Positions 1 through 10,734 of a DNA stretch of 64,000 nt are shown in pieces. Each line of letters starts with the position of its first letter. Within the stretch, counting starts at the first letter, position 1. The notes below the pieces were generated by a model that made no database searches, was not told the DNA's origin, and saw nothing but the letters and a program-made list of their open reading frames with translations. Position numbers and translations under genes: made by a program. The stretch is from Mantis religiosa. Its lineage: Eukaryota; Arthropoda; Insecta; Mantodea; Mantidae. Location: positions 1 through 64,000 of the forward strand of contig JAUKNK010001155.1 in NCBI GenBank assembly GCA_030765055.1, in the 5' to 3' direction.

Positions 1-838
1 GTGGTCGATTTAGAATGGTATCTTGATGTTCGCCTGTCCTGACTATTTAAGGCGCCGGCCAGCCTCTTGCACTGGATGACAAGGCTTGTGGAGTAAATAC
101 AAACATTAGCTCGAGAAGTGCTCCTTTTGTGCCTTGTGTATATTCGTGTCTTTTCTAGTGCGTAATGGTGTTTCTCGTTTGCCTTTAAACGTGTGATTGT
201 GCTTCTTCGGAGGTTGGAACTCTCCACTTGTGACTTGAGTGCCTTATTATCAACATGGAAGTGAATATCCTGTACACCGTTTCTTTTGTGTACAATGTGA
301 ATAGTGTTCGTTTTTCGCTTGTGTGTCGAGGTGTGTGCAAGTTCACCATTCCCTCCCCTATGTTCCTTACATGGATGGTGCTTGCTTTGCAGTGCTTTCC
401 TATCACTTTTGCATGCCAGCACAAGGCAAGTTGCAGGTCATGTGAATGTTCACGAGGAAGACATACATGTGTGGTGGTTGTGGCGTGCGTGTGTCTTGTT
501 TTCTTGTTCTTAGTAGCGTGTGCCTTCTCGTGTGTGTGCTACCAATCCATTACTCACCTACAGAAGTAGGTTATCTAGCTCGCGTGCTTGCAACAATCTC
601 CCCTACATCTGCACTTGCAGTGTTTGCCTGATGACCTTTACTCTGGGTGCTCTGCTCACTTATTAATCAAGCCTATATACTACTGGGTTACTTTCCCATG
701 CCATCCACCACGAGTAGGTGCTGGCAAATACCCTACCTCCGTGGTTTGCTGTCTCATCCCTCCGCATCTAACTGCAAAAGAGGGAGGCTTTTAGGAACAG
801 GTGACCAAACGTAATCAGGTCAGACTGGCTGGAAATCC
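1..838. other. Non-coding spacer with TATA-like motif
   Basis: No credible gene. TATTTAAG lies at 44-51 followed by a GC-rich stretch (GGCGCCGGCC), which resembles a core promoter or an LTR promoter. The region is rich in GTGTGT-like runs and its ORFs are disrupted by indels between the two units, so they are not conserved reading frames. An LTR origin is possible but no terminal repeats or primer-binding site were recognised. Confidence 0.4.
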
Positions 839-2284
839 GCTATATGTATGGCTTCACTTCATTTGACGATATATGTTTAGGGGAGCTCACTGCAAGATCA
901 TCAGTGCCCTTTTAACACAACACTGGCAAGGGCCATATATGAACCTAAATACTAAGTAAAAATTTAACTAAGGAATATAAATATAAACCAAACATAGGTT
1001 ATAAATAATCTTAACAAAAATAAACTACAGTAACACATATACACTAAATCCTAAACTAACTGTCCAAATAAAACCTTATCAACCGCTCTGTTGGCATCCG
1101 TAACTGGGGCAGAATCCCCCTTGAAGGAAAGTGAACTCCAAGAATCAGGAATCATGCGTGGTCAAGAGAAGCCAGAGGCTCGAATAACCCCCTCCCCCTG
1201 CATCCTATGTCCCTTACTTTCTAGGTCAGGTACGACAGAGCATTTCAACATGGAGGTCTCCCTGAGCTCTGCAAGGTCAAGGCTTCCGGAGTCTCCCTGA
1301 GTACTTCTTACACACGGAGGGGGAGGATAACCACTTGCCACTTGTGGTGCCTACAACCTGCCTGAGCGAGTGAATGTGTATTTTCAGTGTCGGTTCATTT
1401 TCGAGGTGTATGTCACCTCAGTCCTTTGGGACCTCTATGGTTGAGGAATTAAATATATTACAATTTTTTCCTGTTATTATTTACATCTTCAAATGCTCCT
1501 CCCTATAACCCAAAACTAGCTTTGAGGAATTTCTTGCGGTGGTAAATGACCATGTTCGTTCTTCTAATACCCTGTAGCGTTGCCCATTCGACTGGAGACC
1601 AACCTTAAGGTACGTGAAGAACAATGCTCCTCAACAAAAAATTACACATCGAATATTGTAACTCAGCTTCCAGGTGCAAAAGGTATAGCATAGTATACAC
1701 ACAATTCTTGATCGTTGGACATTCTTTCCTGATGTCGCAAATTGCTCGCATTGTGTCATGTAGAAATCATGAATTAGAAACAATGGCTCACTGACTTTCA
1801 CACACTGTCTTCGGGCAGACTTTCAAGAAATGTCAGCCTTCTGTGATGTTCCTTGGGGCACAAAATGTTTATATCAATATCTTTGGCTCACAGTAGCTTA
1901 CATGTCGTTACAGTATTGCTCATGCACCTCTCATGCTTACTGTAACGATACATACTAATATAAAGACATTATTAAGAAACTCATCCTGTTAGACTCTACA
2001 GGGGAGTGGTTGCGTAACAACAAGTGGTTAAGGTGCTAGCTTATCCCCCATCTCAGGTAAGTTTAACCACGCCTGCCTCCATAACGGCTTTGTTAGGTAT
2101 TGTCCTACTAATGAAATGTAGATCAGAGTGCCAAAATGCGTGGTGCACTTAAATATCTGCTGGGAAGAGGTTAAAGGTAAACCACATTAAAAATAGGAAA
2201 CTAACCGTTTCACTTAGTCGGGAGACTTTTCAGGACTATGAGGAAGAGTGTTTGTTTAAATTTAAATAGATTTGTTAATTTATC
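839..2284. other. AT-rich spacer, possible transposon remnant
   Basis: No gene found. Positions 930-1080 are strongly AT-rich. On the minus strand the sequence around 885-915 reads like the GGGCACTGATGA...CTTGCAG...GAGCTCCCC context that I associate with 3' ends of insect non-LTR elements. That link is from memory and weak. A perfect 11-bp inverted repeat lies at 1905-1948 (listed separately). Confidence 0.3.
1905..1948. repeat. Hairpin, 11-bp perfect stem
   Basis: TCGTTACAGTA (1905-1915) pairs with TACTGTAACGA (1938-1948) across a 22-nt loop; a further CAT/ATG pairing extends it outward after a 2-nt bulge. The same hairpin is at 35216-35259 in unit 2 without change. It could be a terminal inverted-repeat relic or a structured RNA. 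Confidence 0.7.
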
Positions 2285-5200
2285 CAGAAAATCAAGTTCA
2301 AAACTAGCCGGTGGTTATGGACTATTTGAAATGCAACCTATATTGGCACCATGCATGGTGAGTAACAAATTGTTGGTAACCTTTGCTCACAAATTTTACA
2401 TTTGTTATTCTCGCCAGGGTTGCTAGAGTGAGGTTATGTTCCTCAACTGCGTCCAGTAATTCATACAGAATTGGAAAATTTCAATTGCAACCTATATTGG
2501 CAATATGCATGGCGAGTAACAAGTTGTTGGTAAATGTTACTCACACATCTTAGGTTTGGTGTCCTCAACCTGCAACCTTGCTTGGTTACTTTATGGTTTG
2601 TCACGAGTTGACATTCCTAGGCTTCAAGGTAAGTGAATATTAGCCAGGTAACCCAAACGATGAGTGAGATTCTGTTCTCAACTGCGTCCAGTAATTCATA
2701 TAGGGTTGGAATATTTCAATTGCAACCTATATTGGCACCATGCGTGGTGGAGTAACAAGTTGCTGGTAAATGTTACTCACACATCTTAGGTTTGGTGTCC
2801 TCAGCCTGCAATCTTGCTTGGTTACTTTACTGTTTGTGACGAGTTTACATTTCCTAGGCTTCAAGGTAAGTGAAGTTTAGCCAGGTAACCCAAATGAAGA
2901 GTGAGATTATGTTTCTCAACTGCGTCCAGTAATTCATATACAATTGGGAATATTTCCAACCTATATTGGCAATATGCATGGCAGAGTAACAAGTTGCTGT
3001 AAAGGTTACTCACACATCTTAGGTTTGGTGTCCTCAACCTGCAATCTTGCTTGGTTACTTTATTGTTTGTCACGAGTTGACATTTCCTACGCTTCAAGGT
3101 AAGTGAATATTAGCAATGAAAACCCAAACGAAGAGTGAGGTTACGTTCCTCACTGCGTCCAGTAATTCATACAGAATTGGAAAATTTCAATTGCAACCTA
3201 TATTGGGCAATATGCATTGCGAGTAACAAGTTGTTGGTAAATGTTACTCGCACATCTTAGGTTTGGTGTCCTCAAACTGCAACCTTGCTTGGTTACTTTA
3301 TGGTTTGTCCACGAGTTGACATTTCCTAGGCTTCAAGGTAGTGAATATTAGCCAGGTAACCCAAACGATGAGTGAGATTCTGTTTCTCAACTGCGTCCAG
3401 TAATTTCATATAGAATTGGAATATTTCAATTGCAACCTATATTGGCACCATGCGTGGTGGAGTAACAAGTTGCTGGTAAATGTTACTCACACATCTTAGG
3501 TTTGGTGTCCTCAGCCTGCAATCTTGCTTGGTTACTTTACTGTTTGTGACGAGTTTACATTTCCTACGCTTCAAGGTAAGTGAAGTTAGCCAGGTAACCC
3601 AAAAGAAGAGGAGATTATGTTTCTCAACTGCGTCCAGTAATTCATATACAATTGGAATATTTCCAACCTATATTGGCACCATGCATGGCAGAGTAACAAG
3701 TTGCTGGTAAAGGTTACTCACACATCTAGGTTTGGTGTCCTCAACCTGCAATCTTGCTTGGTTACTTTATTGTTTGTCACGAGTTGACATTTCCTAGGCT
3801 TCAAGGTAAGTGAATATTAGCAATGAAAACCCAACAAAGAGTGAGGTTATGTTCCTCAACTGCGTCCCAGTAATTCATACAGAATTGGAAAATTACAATT
3901 GCAACCTATATTGGCAATATGCATGGCGAGTAACAAGTTGTTGGTAAATGTTACTCGCACACCTTAGGTTTGGTGTCCTCAGCCTGCAATCTTGCTTGGT
4001 TACTTACTGTTTGTGACGAGTTTACATTTCCTAGGCTTCAAGGTAAGTGAAGTTTAGCCAGGTAACCCAAATGAAGTGTGAGATTATGTTTCTCAACTGC
4101 GTCCAGTAATTCATATAGAATTCGAATATTTCCAACCTATATTGGCAACATGCATGGCAGAGTAACAAGTGCTGGTAAATCTCCCTCACAAATTTCATGT
4201 TTGGTGTCCTCATCCTGCATTCCTGCTTGGTTGCTTTATCGTTAATGACGAATTGGCATCTCCAGCTTCATGGTAAGTGATAATCATCCACGTATCCCAA
4301 ATACAGAGAGAGGCAATAATTCAAGTAAAATAGACAGTGGAGATGGGACTATTTGCAGTTCAACCTATATTGGCACCATGCGTGGTGAGTAACAAGTTGT
4401 TGGTAACTTTTGCTCACAAATTTACATTTGTTATTCTCGCCCTGCGATCTCCCCAGGTTGGTAGAGTGAGGTTATGCTTCTCAACTGCATCCAGTAATTC
4501 AAGCAAAAAATTAACCAGTGGTGATAAAGAGCATTTAAAATGCATCTTTTATTGGCCCCATGCACAGTGAGTAACAGGCTGTGGTAAATGTTCCTGACAA
4601 ACTTTTTGTTTGGTGTCCTCGTCCTGCAACCTTCCTTGCCACTTTATTTGTGACTAATTGGCATTTTCCAGCTTCAAGGTAAGTGACAATTGGCCAGGTA
4701 ACCCAAATGCGGAGTGAGATTATGCTTCTCAACTGTGTCCAGGTCATTCATACAGATTTGGAATATTTCGATTGCAACCTATATTGGCAATATGCATGGC
4801 GGGTAACAAGTTTGCTGGTAAATGTTCCTCACACATCTTAGGTTTGGTGTCCTCAACCTGCAATCTTGCTTGGTTACTTTATTGTTTGTCACGAGTTGAC
4901 ATTTCCTACGCTTCAAGGTAAGTGAATATTAGCAATGAAACCCAAACGAAGAGTGAGGTTATGTTCCTCAACTACATCCAGTAATTCATACAGAATTTGG
5001 GAATATTTTGATCGCAACCTGTACTGGCAATATGCATGGCGAGTAACAAGTTGCTGGGTAAATGTTACTCACACATCTTAGGTTTGGTGTCCTCAGCCTG
5101 CAATCTTGCTTGCTTACTTTACTGTTTGTGACGAGTTTACATTTCCTAGGCTTCAAGGTAAGTGAAGTTAGCCAGGTAACCCAAATGAAGAGTGAGATTA

Positions 5201-7500
5201 TGTTCTCAACTGCGTCAGTAATTCATATAGAATTGGAATATTTCCAACCTATATTGGCACCATGCATGGCAGAGTAACAAGTTGCTGGTAAAGGTTACTC
5301 ACACATCTTAGGTTTGGTGTCCTCAACCTGCAATCTTGCTTGGTTACTTTATTGTTTGTCACGAGTTGACATTTCCTAGGCTTCAAGGTAAGTGAATATT
5401 AGCAATGAAAACCCAAACAAAGAGTGAGGTTATGTTCCTCAACTGCGTCAGTAATTCATACAGAATTGGAAAATTACAATTGCAACCTATATTGGCAATA
5501 TGCATGGCGAGTAACAAGTTGTTGGTAAATGTTACTCGCACACCTTAGGTTTGGTGTCCTCAACCTGCAATCTTGCTTGGTTACTTTATGGTTTGTCACG
5601 AGTTGACATTTCCTAGGCTTCAAGGTAAGTGAAAATTAGCCAGGTAACCCAACGAAGAGTGAGGTTATGTTCCTCAACTGCGTCCAGTAGTTCATACAGA
5701 ATTGGAATGTTTCAATTGCAACCTATATTGGCACCATGCATGGTGAGTAACAAGTTGCTGGTAAATCTTCCTCACAAATTTTACATTTGTTATTCTCGCC
5801 CTGCGATCTCCCAGGTTGGTAGAGTGAGGTTATGCTTCTCAACTGCATCCAGTTATTCAAGCAAAAAAATTAATCAGTGGTGATAAAGAGCATTTAAATG
5901 CATCTTTTATTGGCCCCATGCGCAGTGAGTACAGGCTGTTGGTAAATGTTCCTCAAACTTTTTGTTTGGTGTCCTCGTCCTGCATCCTTGCTTGCCTACT
6001 TTATTGTTTGTGACTAATTGGCATTTTCCAGCTTCAAGGTAAGTGACAATTGGCCAGGTACCCCAAATGCAGGGTGAGGTTATGTTCAACAGCGTCCCAG
6101 TAATTCATACAGAATTTGGAATATTTCCATTGCAACCTATATTGGCAATATGCATGGCGGGTAACAAGTTGCTGGTAAATGTTCCTCACACATGTTAGGT
6201 TTGGTGTCCTCAACCTGCAATCTTCCTTTGTTACTTCATGGTTTGTGACGAATTGACTTTTCCTAGGCTTCAAGGTAAGTGAAATTAGCCAGGTAACCCA
6301 AATGCAGAGTGAGGATTATGTTTCTCAACTGCGTCCAGTCATTCATACAGAATTTGGAATTTTTCGATTGCAACCTATATTGGCAATATGCATGGCGAGT
6401 AACAAGTTGCTGGTAAATGTTCTTCACGCGTCTTAGAATTGGTGTCCTCAGCCTGCAATCATCCTTGGTTACTTTATGGTTTGTGACGAATTGACATTTC
6501 CCAGGCTTCAAGGTAAGTGAATATTAGCTAGGTAACCCAAATGCAGAGTGAGATTCTGTTTCTCAACTGCGTCCAGTAATTCATATAGAATTGGAATATT
6601 TCAATTGCAAACCTACATTGGCACCATGCATGGTGGAGTAACAAGTTGCTGGTAAATCTTCCTCACAAATGTTATGTTTGGTGTCCTCAACCTGCATTCT
6701 TGATTGGTGTTTTATTGTTAATGTCGAATTGGCATCTTCCAGCTTCGTGGTAAGTGAAAATTAGCCAGGTAACCCAAATACAGAGAGCGGCAATAATTCA
6801 AGTAAAAATAGCCGGTGGTGATGGAGTTTTGAAATGCAACCTGTATTGGCACCATGCGTGGTGAGTACCAAGTTGTTGGTAATTTTTGCTCACAAATTTT
6901 ACATTTGTTATTCTCGCCCTGCGATCTCGCCAGGTTGGTTTATTGTTTATTTTGAACCCCCATGTTCCATTCTTCGAGGTATGTGAAAACTAGTCGGTTG
7001 TCAGATATCACAGATGCAGAGCGAGGTTATGTCCCTCAACCGGTGCTGATGGAACATTTGAAAAGCAACCTATATTGGCACCTTGCATGGTGAGCAACAA
7101 GTTGATGGTAAACGTTCCTCGCAAATTTTAGGTTTGGTGCCCTCGCCCTGCAATCCTGCTTGCTTACTTTGTGACTAACTGGCATTTTCCAGCTTCAAGG
7201 TAAGTGACAATTAATCAGGTAACCCAAATGCAGAGTGAGGTTATGTTTCTCAACTGCTTCCAGTAATTCAAGTAAAAAATAACCAGTGGTGATAAGGGCA
7301 CTTAAAATGCATCTTTTATTGGCCCCATGCGCAGTGAGTAACAGGCTGTTACTCCAATATTTAAAGCAAAAATAACCGGCGGTGATCGAATTTTTCAACT
7401 GCAACCTATATTCGCACCACCATGCATGGCGAGTAAGCACCAATTTTATTTTCGGTGTTCTGGCCCTGCAATCTCGGCAGGTTGGTTCATTGGTTATAAG
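2285..7500 (+). repeat. Satellite A array, about 235-bp monomers
   Basis: The anchor CCTATATTGG recurs at 2491, 2726, 2960, 3197, 3436 and 3667, giving spacings of 231-239 bp. Shared monomer blocks include GGTTTGGTGTCCTC, CTTCAAGGTAAGTGA, GGTAACCCAAA and CTCAACTGCGTCCAG. About 22 monomers are present; the last ones (after about 6.7 kb) are truncated and rearranged. The blocks also occur in satellite B, so the two families share ancestry. Minus-strand ORFs of 60-140 codons run through single monomers but are broken in most neighbours, so I do not call genes. Confidence 0.93.
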
Positions 7501-7748
7501 GATTCGGCACATCCCTGTCTTAAGGTTATGGAGAATTAATCGGTCGCATACCGTGGAGCACGAGATGAAAGGTTTCAGTCTAGCTTTACTGGATATTGCC
7601 TTCCCATTTACCATGGTTTATTGCTAATTTGTAACCCTGGGCTTCATCAAGAGGGTATAAAGGGATTACTTGCACCTTAGATTTTTCTCTCTCTGTGGGA
7701 GGGGGAGGGGCGGCGGCCGTGCGTTATTTTCACGGAGTTTGAATTTTA

Positions 7749-7869
7749 TTTCGCGTTTTGTTTCGTAAAACGCTTCAGGGCGGTCATGTTGGCGCTCCTG
7801 TCGAAGCGCTTTCGCGTTTTGTTTCGCAAAACGCTTCAGGCGGTCATGTGGCGCTCCTGTCGAAGCGCT
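7749..7869 (+). repeat. 60-bp direct duplication
   Basis: Two adjacent copies begin TTTCGCGTTTTGTTTCG and end TCCTGTCGAAGCGC. Each contains a CGTTTT...AAAACG inverted repeat and E2F-like TTTCGCG. In unit 2 (41081-41201) the two copies are an exact 60 bp each; here they differ by single-base indels. Confidence 0.9.
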
Positions 7870-8859
7870 CGTAGCCAACCTGTGCATCACCGCGTCGTAA
7901 AGCCTATCCAACCGAGTGGGTTTCGCTGTCCTAATAGGCGGGTTTCATCGCAAAAATTATGTTATGTTCTCGCGAGACACAAGACCGCTTCGGCTGCGTT
8001 TCTTCTTGCGTGCTTTACGCAGCAGTTGAATGTTCTGCCATTTCCGTTTCCATGATGTTGGCTGCTCTGCAATTGAATGCTCCTTCTCGTGATGGCGGAT
8101 TATTAGCTACGACTGTCCGAAGGTCACGGTAGGTATCTGCGGAATCTTCAAATGCATAACGAGTAGATGTTGTCAAGCTGCGGATCGGCGCTCGTAATTG
8201 TGCTGTGCCTATTTGCGAGGGTTTCTCAACGAAGGTAGGTAAATGTGCTCGCTCGTTACGTATTTCAATAGACAATTTCCGCAATCTGCCAGGGTAGTTA
8301 GTTCCGTTTCAACGCCAACATCTAAATCGCACGAGTATGTCACGTGCTTGCCACATCTTTATTCTTGTCTTGCCAAGATTTACTTTCGCACTTCTGCGTG
8401 AATTTATCTCGTGCCCGACCTTGGAATACGCATCGCCGCCATGTTGAAATTTCAGCGTACTTAACGTCGCTCATTTTCTTTACAGGTGTGACGCCAGGTT
8501 TCTTGGTCAACATAGCCGTCTCCTCCTGCTGGTATCTTCCCCGGGATTGATGTCACGTTAAACAGGGAGGGATGGCAATGCTGTGGAGCACGGACGCCAC
8601 CGTCAAGAACGTCAGTTTCTACCACTCTTAGCGTTCCATCGACCATGGTGATTATCGTGTAGTGCCTCTACTGTTATTCTTCGTGTGTCACTTGTAGTGA
8701 AGCTGCGGGTGCGCGCCACCCCATAGCACTTTAATGGTGCAGTTCTTGAACGTGTGCTTTTTTTGCGATCATTGCTGATTCTTACTGTGCATGGTACACT
8801 GTATATATGTGGCTCCCTGGAGCTTGCGTGTGCAGTCCGTCTGATATGTTGTTATTGTG

Positions 8860-8903
8860 TGTGTGAGAGGGAGAGAGGGAGGGAGAGGAGTGTGTGCTCT
8901 CCT
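8860..8903 (+). repeat. GT/GA simple repeat
   Basis: A short TGTGTGTGTGAG run passes into a purine-only GAGAGGGAGGGAGAGGAG stretch. It is identical in unit 2 (about 42190-42230). Confidence 0.7.
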
Positions 8904-9289
8904 CTACCGAATTTGTGTTTAGGGATGACCGATAAAGTGAAAGCAAGGAAAGAATGCAGAGCTGCTCAGTTCCACTCACATAGCTGTTCGATGTGCTCCA
9001 CAACTGTCTCTCATTCTACGATAGAAGGTTCAGGTGCTACACATCCCCTTGTTCCCAATCAGGTGTCAATAATAGGAGTACTGCAGGAGCAGGCGTTTGT
9101 TTTCTGTGGGTGGTGTTACTTGCTACTACAAAAGCGGGGTTGTACACCTTTTCTTTGTGCCCCATGGACGGTGCGAGGCTCCTAGGGGCATGCGAGTGTA
9201 GTGACGTGTGCGTGTGTTTCTCGATACCATGTGCCTCTGCTAATCCAAGCATATGCAATCCCTTTAACTATTGTGCATTTCAAATGGGA

Positions 9290-10035
9290 CCATGTTTATC
9301 CTTGAATGCTACTAGGTGAGCACCAATCAAGAGTCCTGCACTGTTGATATTGCATTTACCTGTAAGTGGTGTGTTGCATGTGCTACTGAATCGGTTTCTA
9401 ATAAATTCCTAATGGCGCTAAGACAACAACATAATTCTGCAAACGGTGAGCCATGAGGAGGATTCAACATAACCTAAACACCTCCATTTCTCCAGTTCGA
9501 ATTATTTCCCAATACTTGCTAATAATTAACAACCGTGCACTGGTTATTGGTTGGTGTGTGTACTTGAATTACTTTGAACAAGCAAATGGGGCAGAGAGAG
9601 GCGAGACCTGATTGGATCGCTTCATGTTTATCCATGTTTATCCTTGAATGCTACTAGGTGAGCACCAATACTTGCTAATAATTAACAACCATGCTTCACA
9701 GCGTAGGCACTGTAATGAATTTCATTATTGGTTGGGGGCGTATGATTGGAATTACTTTGAACAAGCCAAATGGGGCAGACAAGACGCAGAGAGACTGAAC
9801 AGTCCTGTCAGAGAGGCGAGACCTGATGGATCGCTTCATGTTTATCCATGTTTATCCTTGAATGCTACTAGGTGAGCACCAATACTTTGCTAATAATTAT
9901 CAACAATGCTTCACAGCGTAGGCACTGTAATGAATTTCATTATTGGTTGGTGCGTATGCTTGGAATTACTTTGAACAAGCCAAATGGGGGCAGACAACAC
10001 TGAACAGTCCTGTCAGAGAGGCGAGACCTGATTGG
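9290..10035 (+). repeat. 214-bp tandem repeat, 2-3 partial copies
   Basis: The block starting CTTGAATGCTACTAGGTGAG occurs at 9301, 9643 and 9857; the last two are exactly 214 bp apart and the first belongs to a divergent partial copy. Each full copy carries GGCACTGTAATGAATTTC, GGAATTACTTTGAACAAGCC and GAGAGGCGAGACCTGA. The unit 2 equivalents are at 42633, 42978 and 43192, with the same 214-bp spacing. Confidence 0.88.
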
Positions 10036-10734
10036 ATCGCCTCTGCACCTCCCCTAGCACACGATCCCATGATGTACATAAATACTGCTGATATGCCCAA
10101 CTTCTGAGGTGTGTAAATCAACCTCGTATAACCCTGGCAAGAAATCTTGCCTCTGTTTCATGCAACCTCTAAATTATCACCTGTTCCAGGAAAGAAAGAA
10201 AAAAAAACCATATTCCACAGCCTACGAAACATAGGGGATGTTCCTAAGCTGTGGAATATCGTGCAAAATCTTCTAGAATCTGCAAACATGTGCAAGTCCA
10301 CTTACCACTTCTTGCTGGTTGCCTGTCTTCCTTCCTTGGCATCCACTGTCACCCGTGCTTCTCTAGGGTTGCTGTAATTACTCGCTCTTCTGTGCCAGTC
10401 ACAAGTTATGTAGGGTTTTCTGTAGCTGTATCTCACCAGGACCTGCAAAGCCAAGCATGTTACATGTAAGTTATAGGAAATTGTATCATTTGGCTCAATT
10501 ATCTGAACACTGCTTTATGAATTGCTGGACAGAACTATGCTGCTCTTTAGCCAATCTGCAACATTTCATCGTGGAGGTCTCCCCTGCATTTTACAGTAGG
10601 AGGAAGACGACATACAGCGCGCCCATGTTTGGTTCTTATCCATGTCATTTATCAGCATATTTCTCCCAAATATAACTTTTAATCTTAACCTATTTGCCCG
10701 ACGCATGGATACCACACACTTTTAATGGATTGGA
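10036..10734. other. Non-coding spacer
   Basis: No gene recognised. It holds an A-rich stretch at 10190-10207 and the hairpin at 10210-10259. A 72-codon ORF at 10457-10675 is conserved between units, but it matches no family I know and has no features of a gene. Confidence 0.4.
10210..10259. repeat. Hairpin, 12-bp perfect outer stem
   Basis: ATATTCCACAGC (10210-10221) pairs perfectly with GCTGTGGAATAT (10248-10259). In unit 2 (43544-43594) an inner stem GAAACAT/ATGTTTC closes on an AGGGG loop, giving 19 paired bases in 51 nt. Unit 1 lacks one T of the inner stem. It could be a small structured RNA or a transposon relic; it is short for an animal microRNA precursor. Confidence 0.8.

Larger units (their letters stand above)
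7501..9290. other. CpG-rich unique segment between satellites
   Basis: This is single-copy within the unit. TATAAA at 7656-7661 precedes a CpG-rich stretch (about 7700-8650) with a GGGAGGGGGAGGGG tract, a 60-bp duplication and a GCCGCCATGTTG (YY1-type) motif near 8436. A donor-like GAAG|GTAGGT near 8232 and an acceptor-like TTTCTTTACAG near 8485 are visible. No conserved long ORF exists. It looks like a promoter or first-exon region of a non-coding transcript or a captured gene fragment, but this is inference. Confidence 0.45.

Noticed and set aside
1..838. Solo LTR
   Set aside because: TATA-like context fits, but no terminal inverted dinucleotides, target duplication or primer site could be identified.
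8754..9185. 143-codon plus-strand ORF
   Set aside because: Disrupted by indels between the two units and without any known motif.
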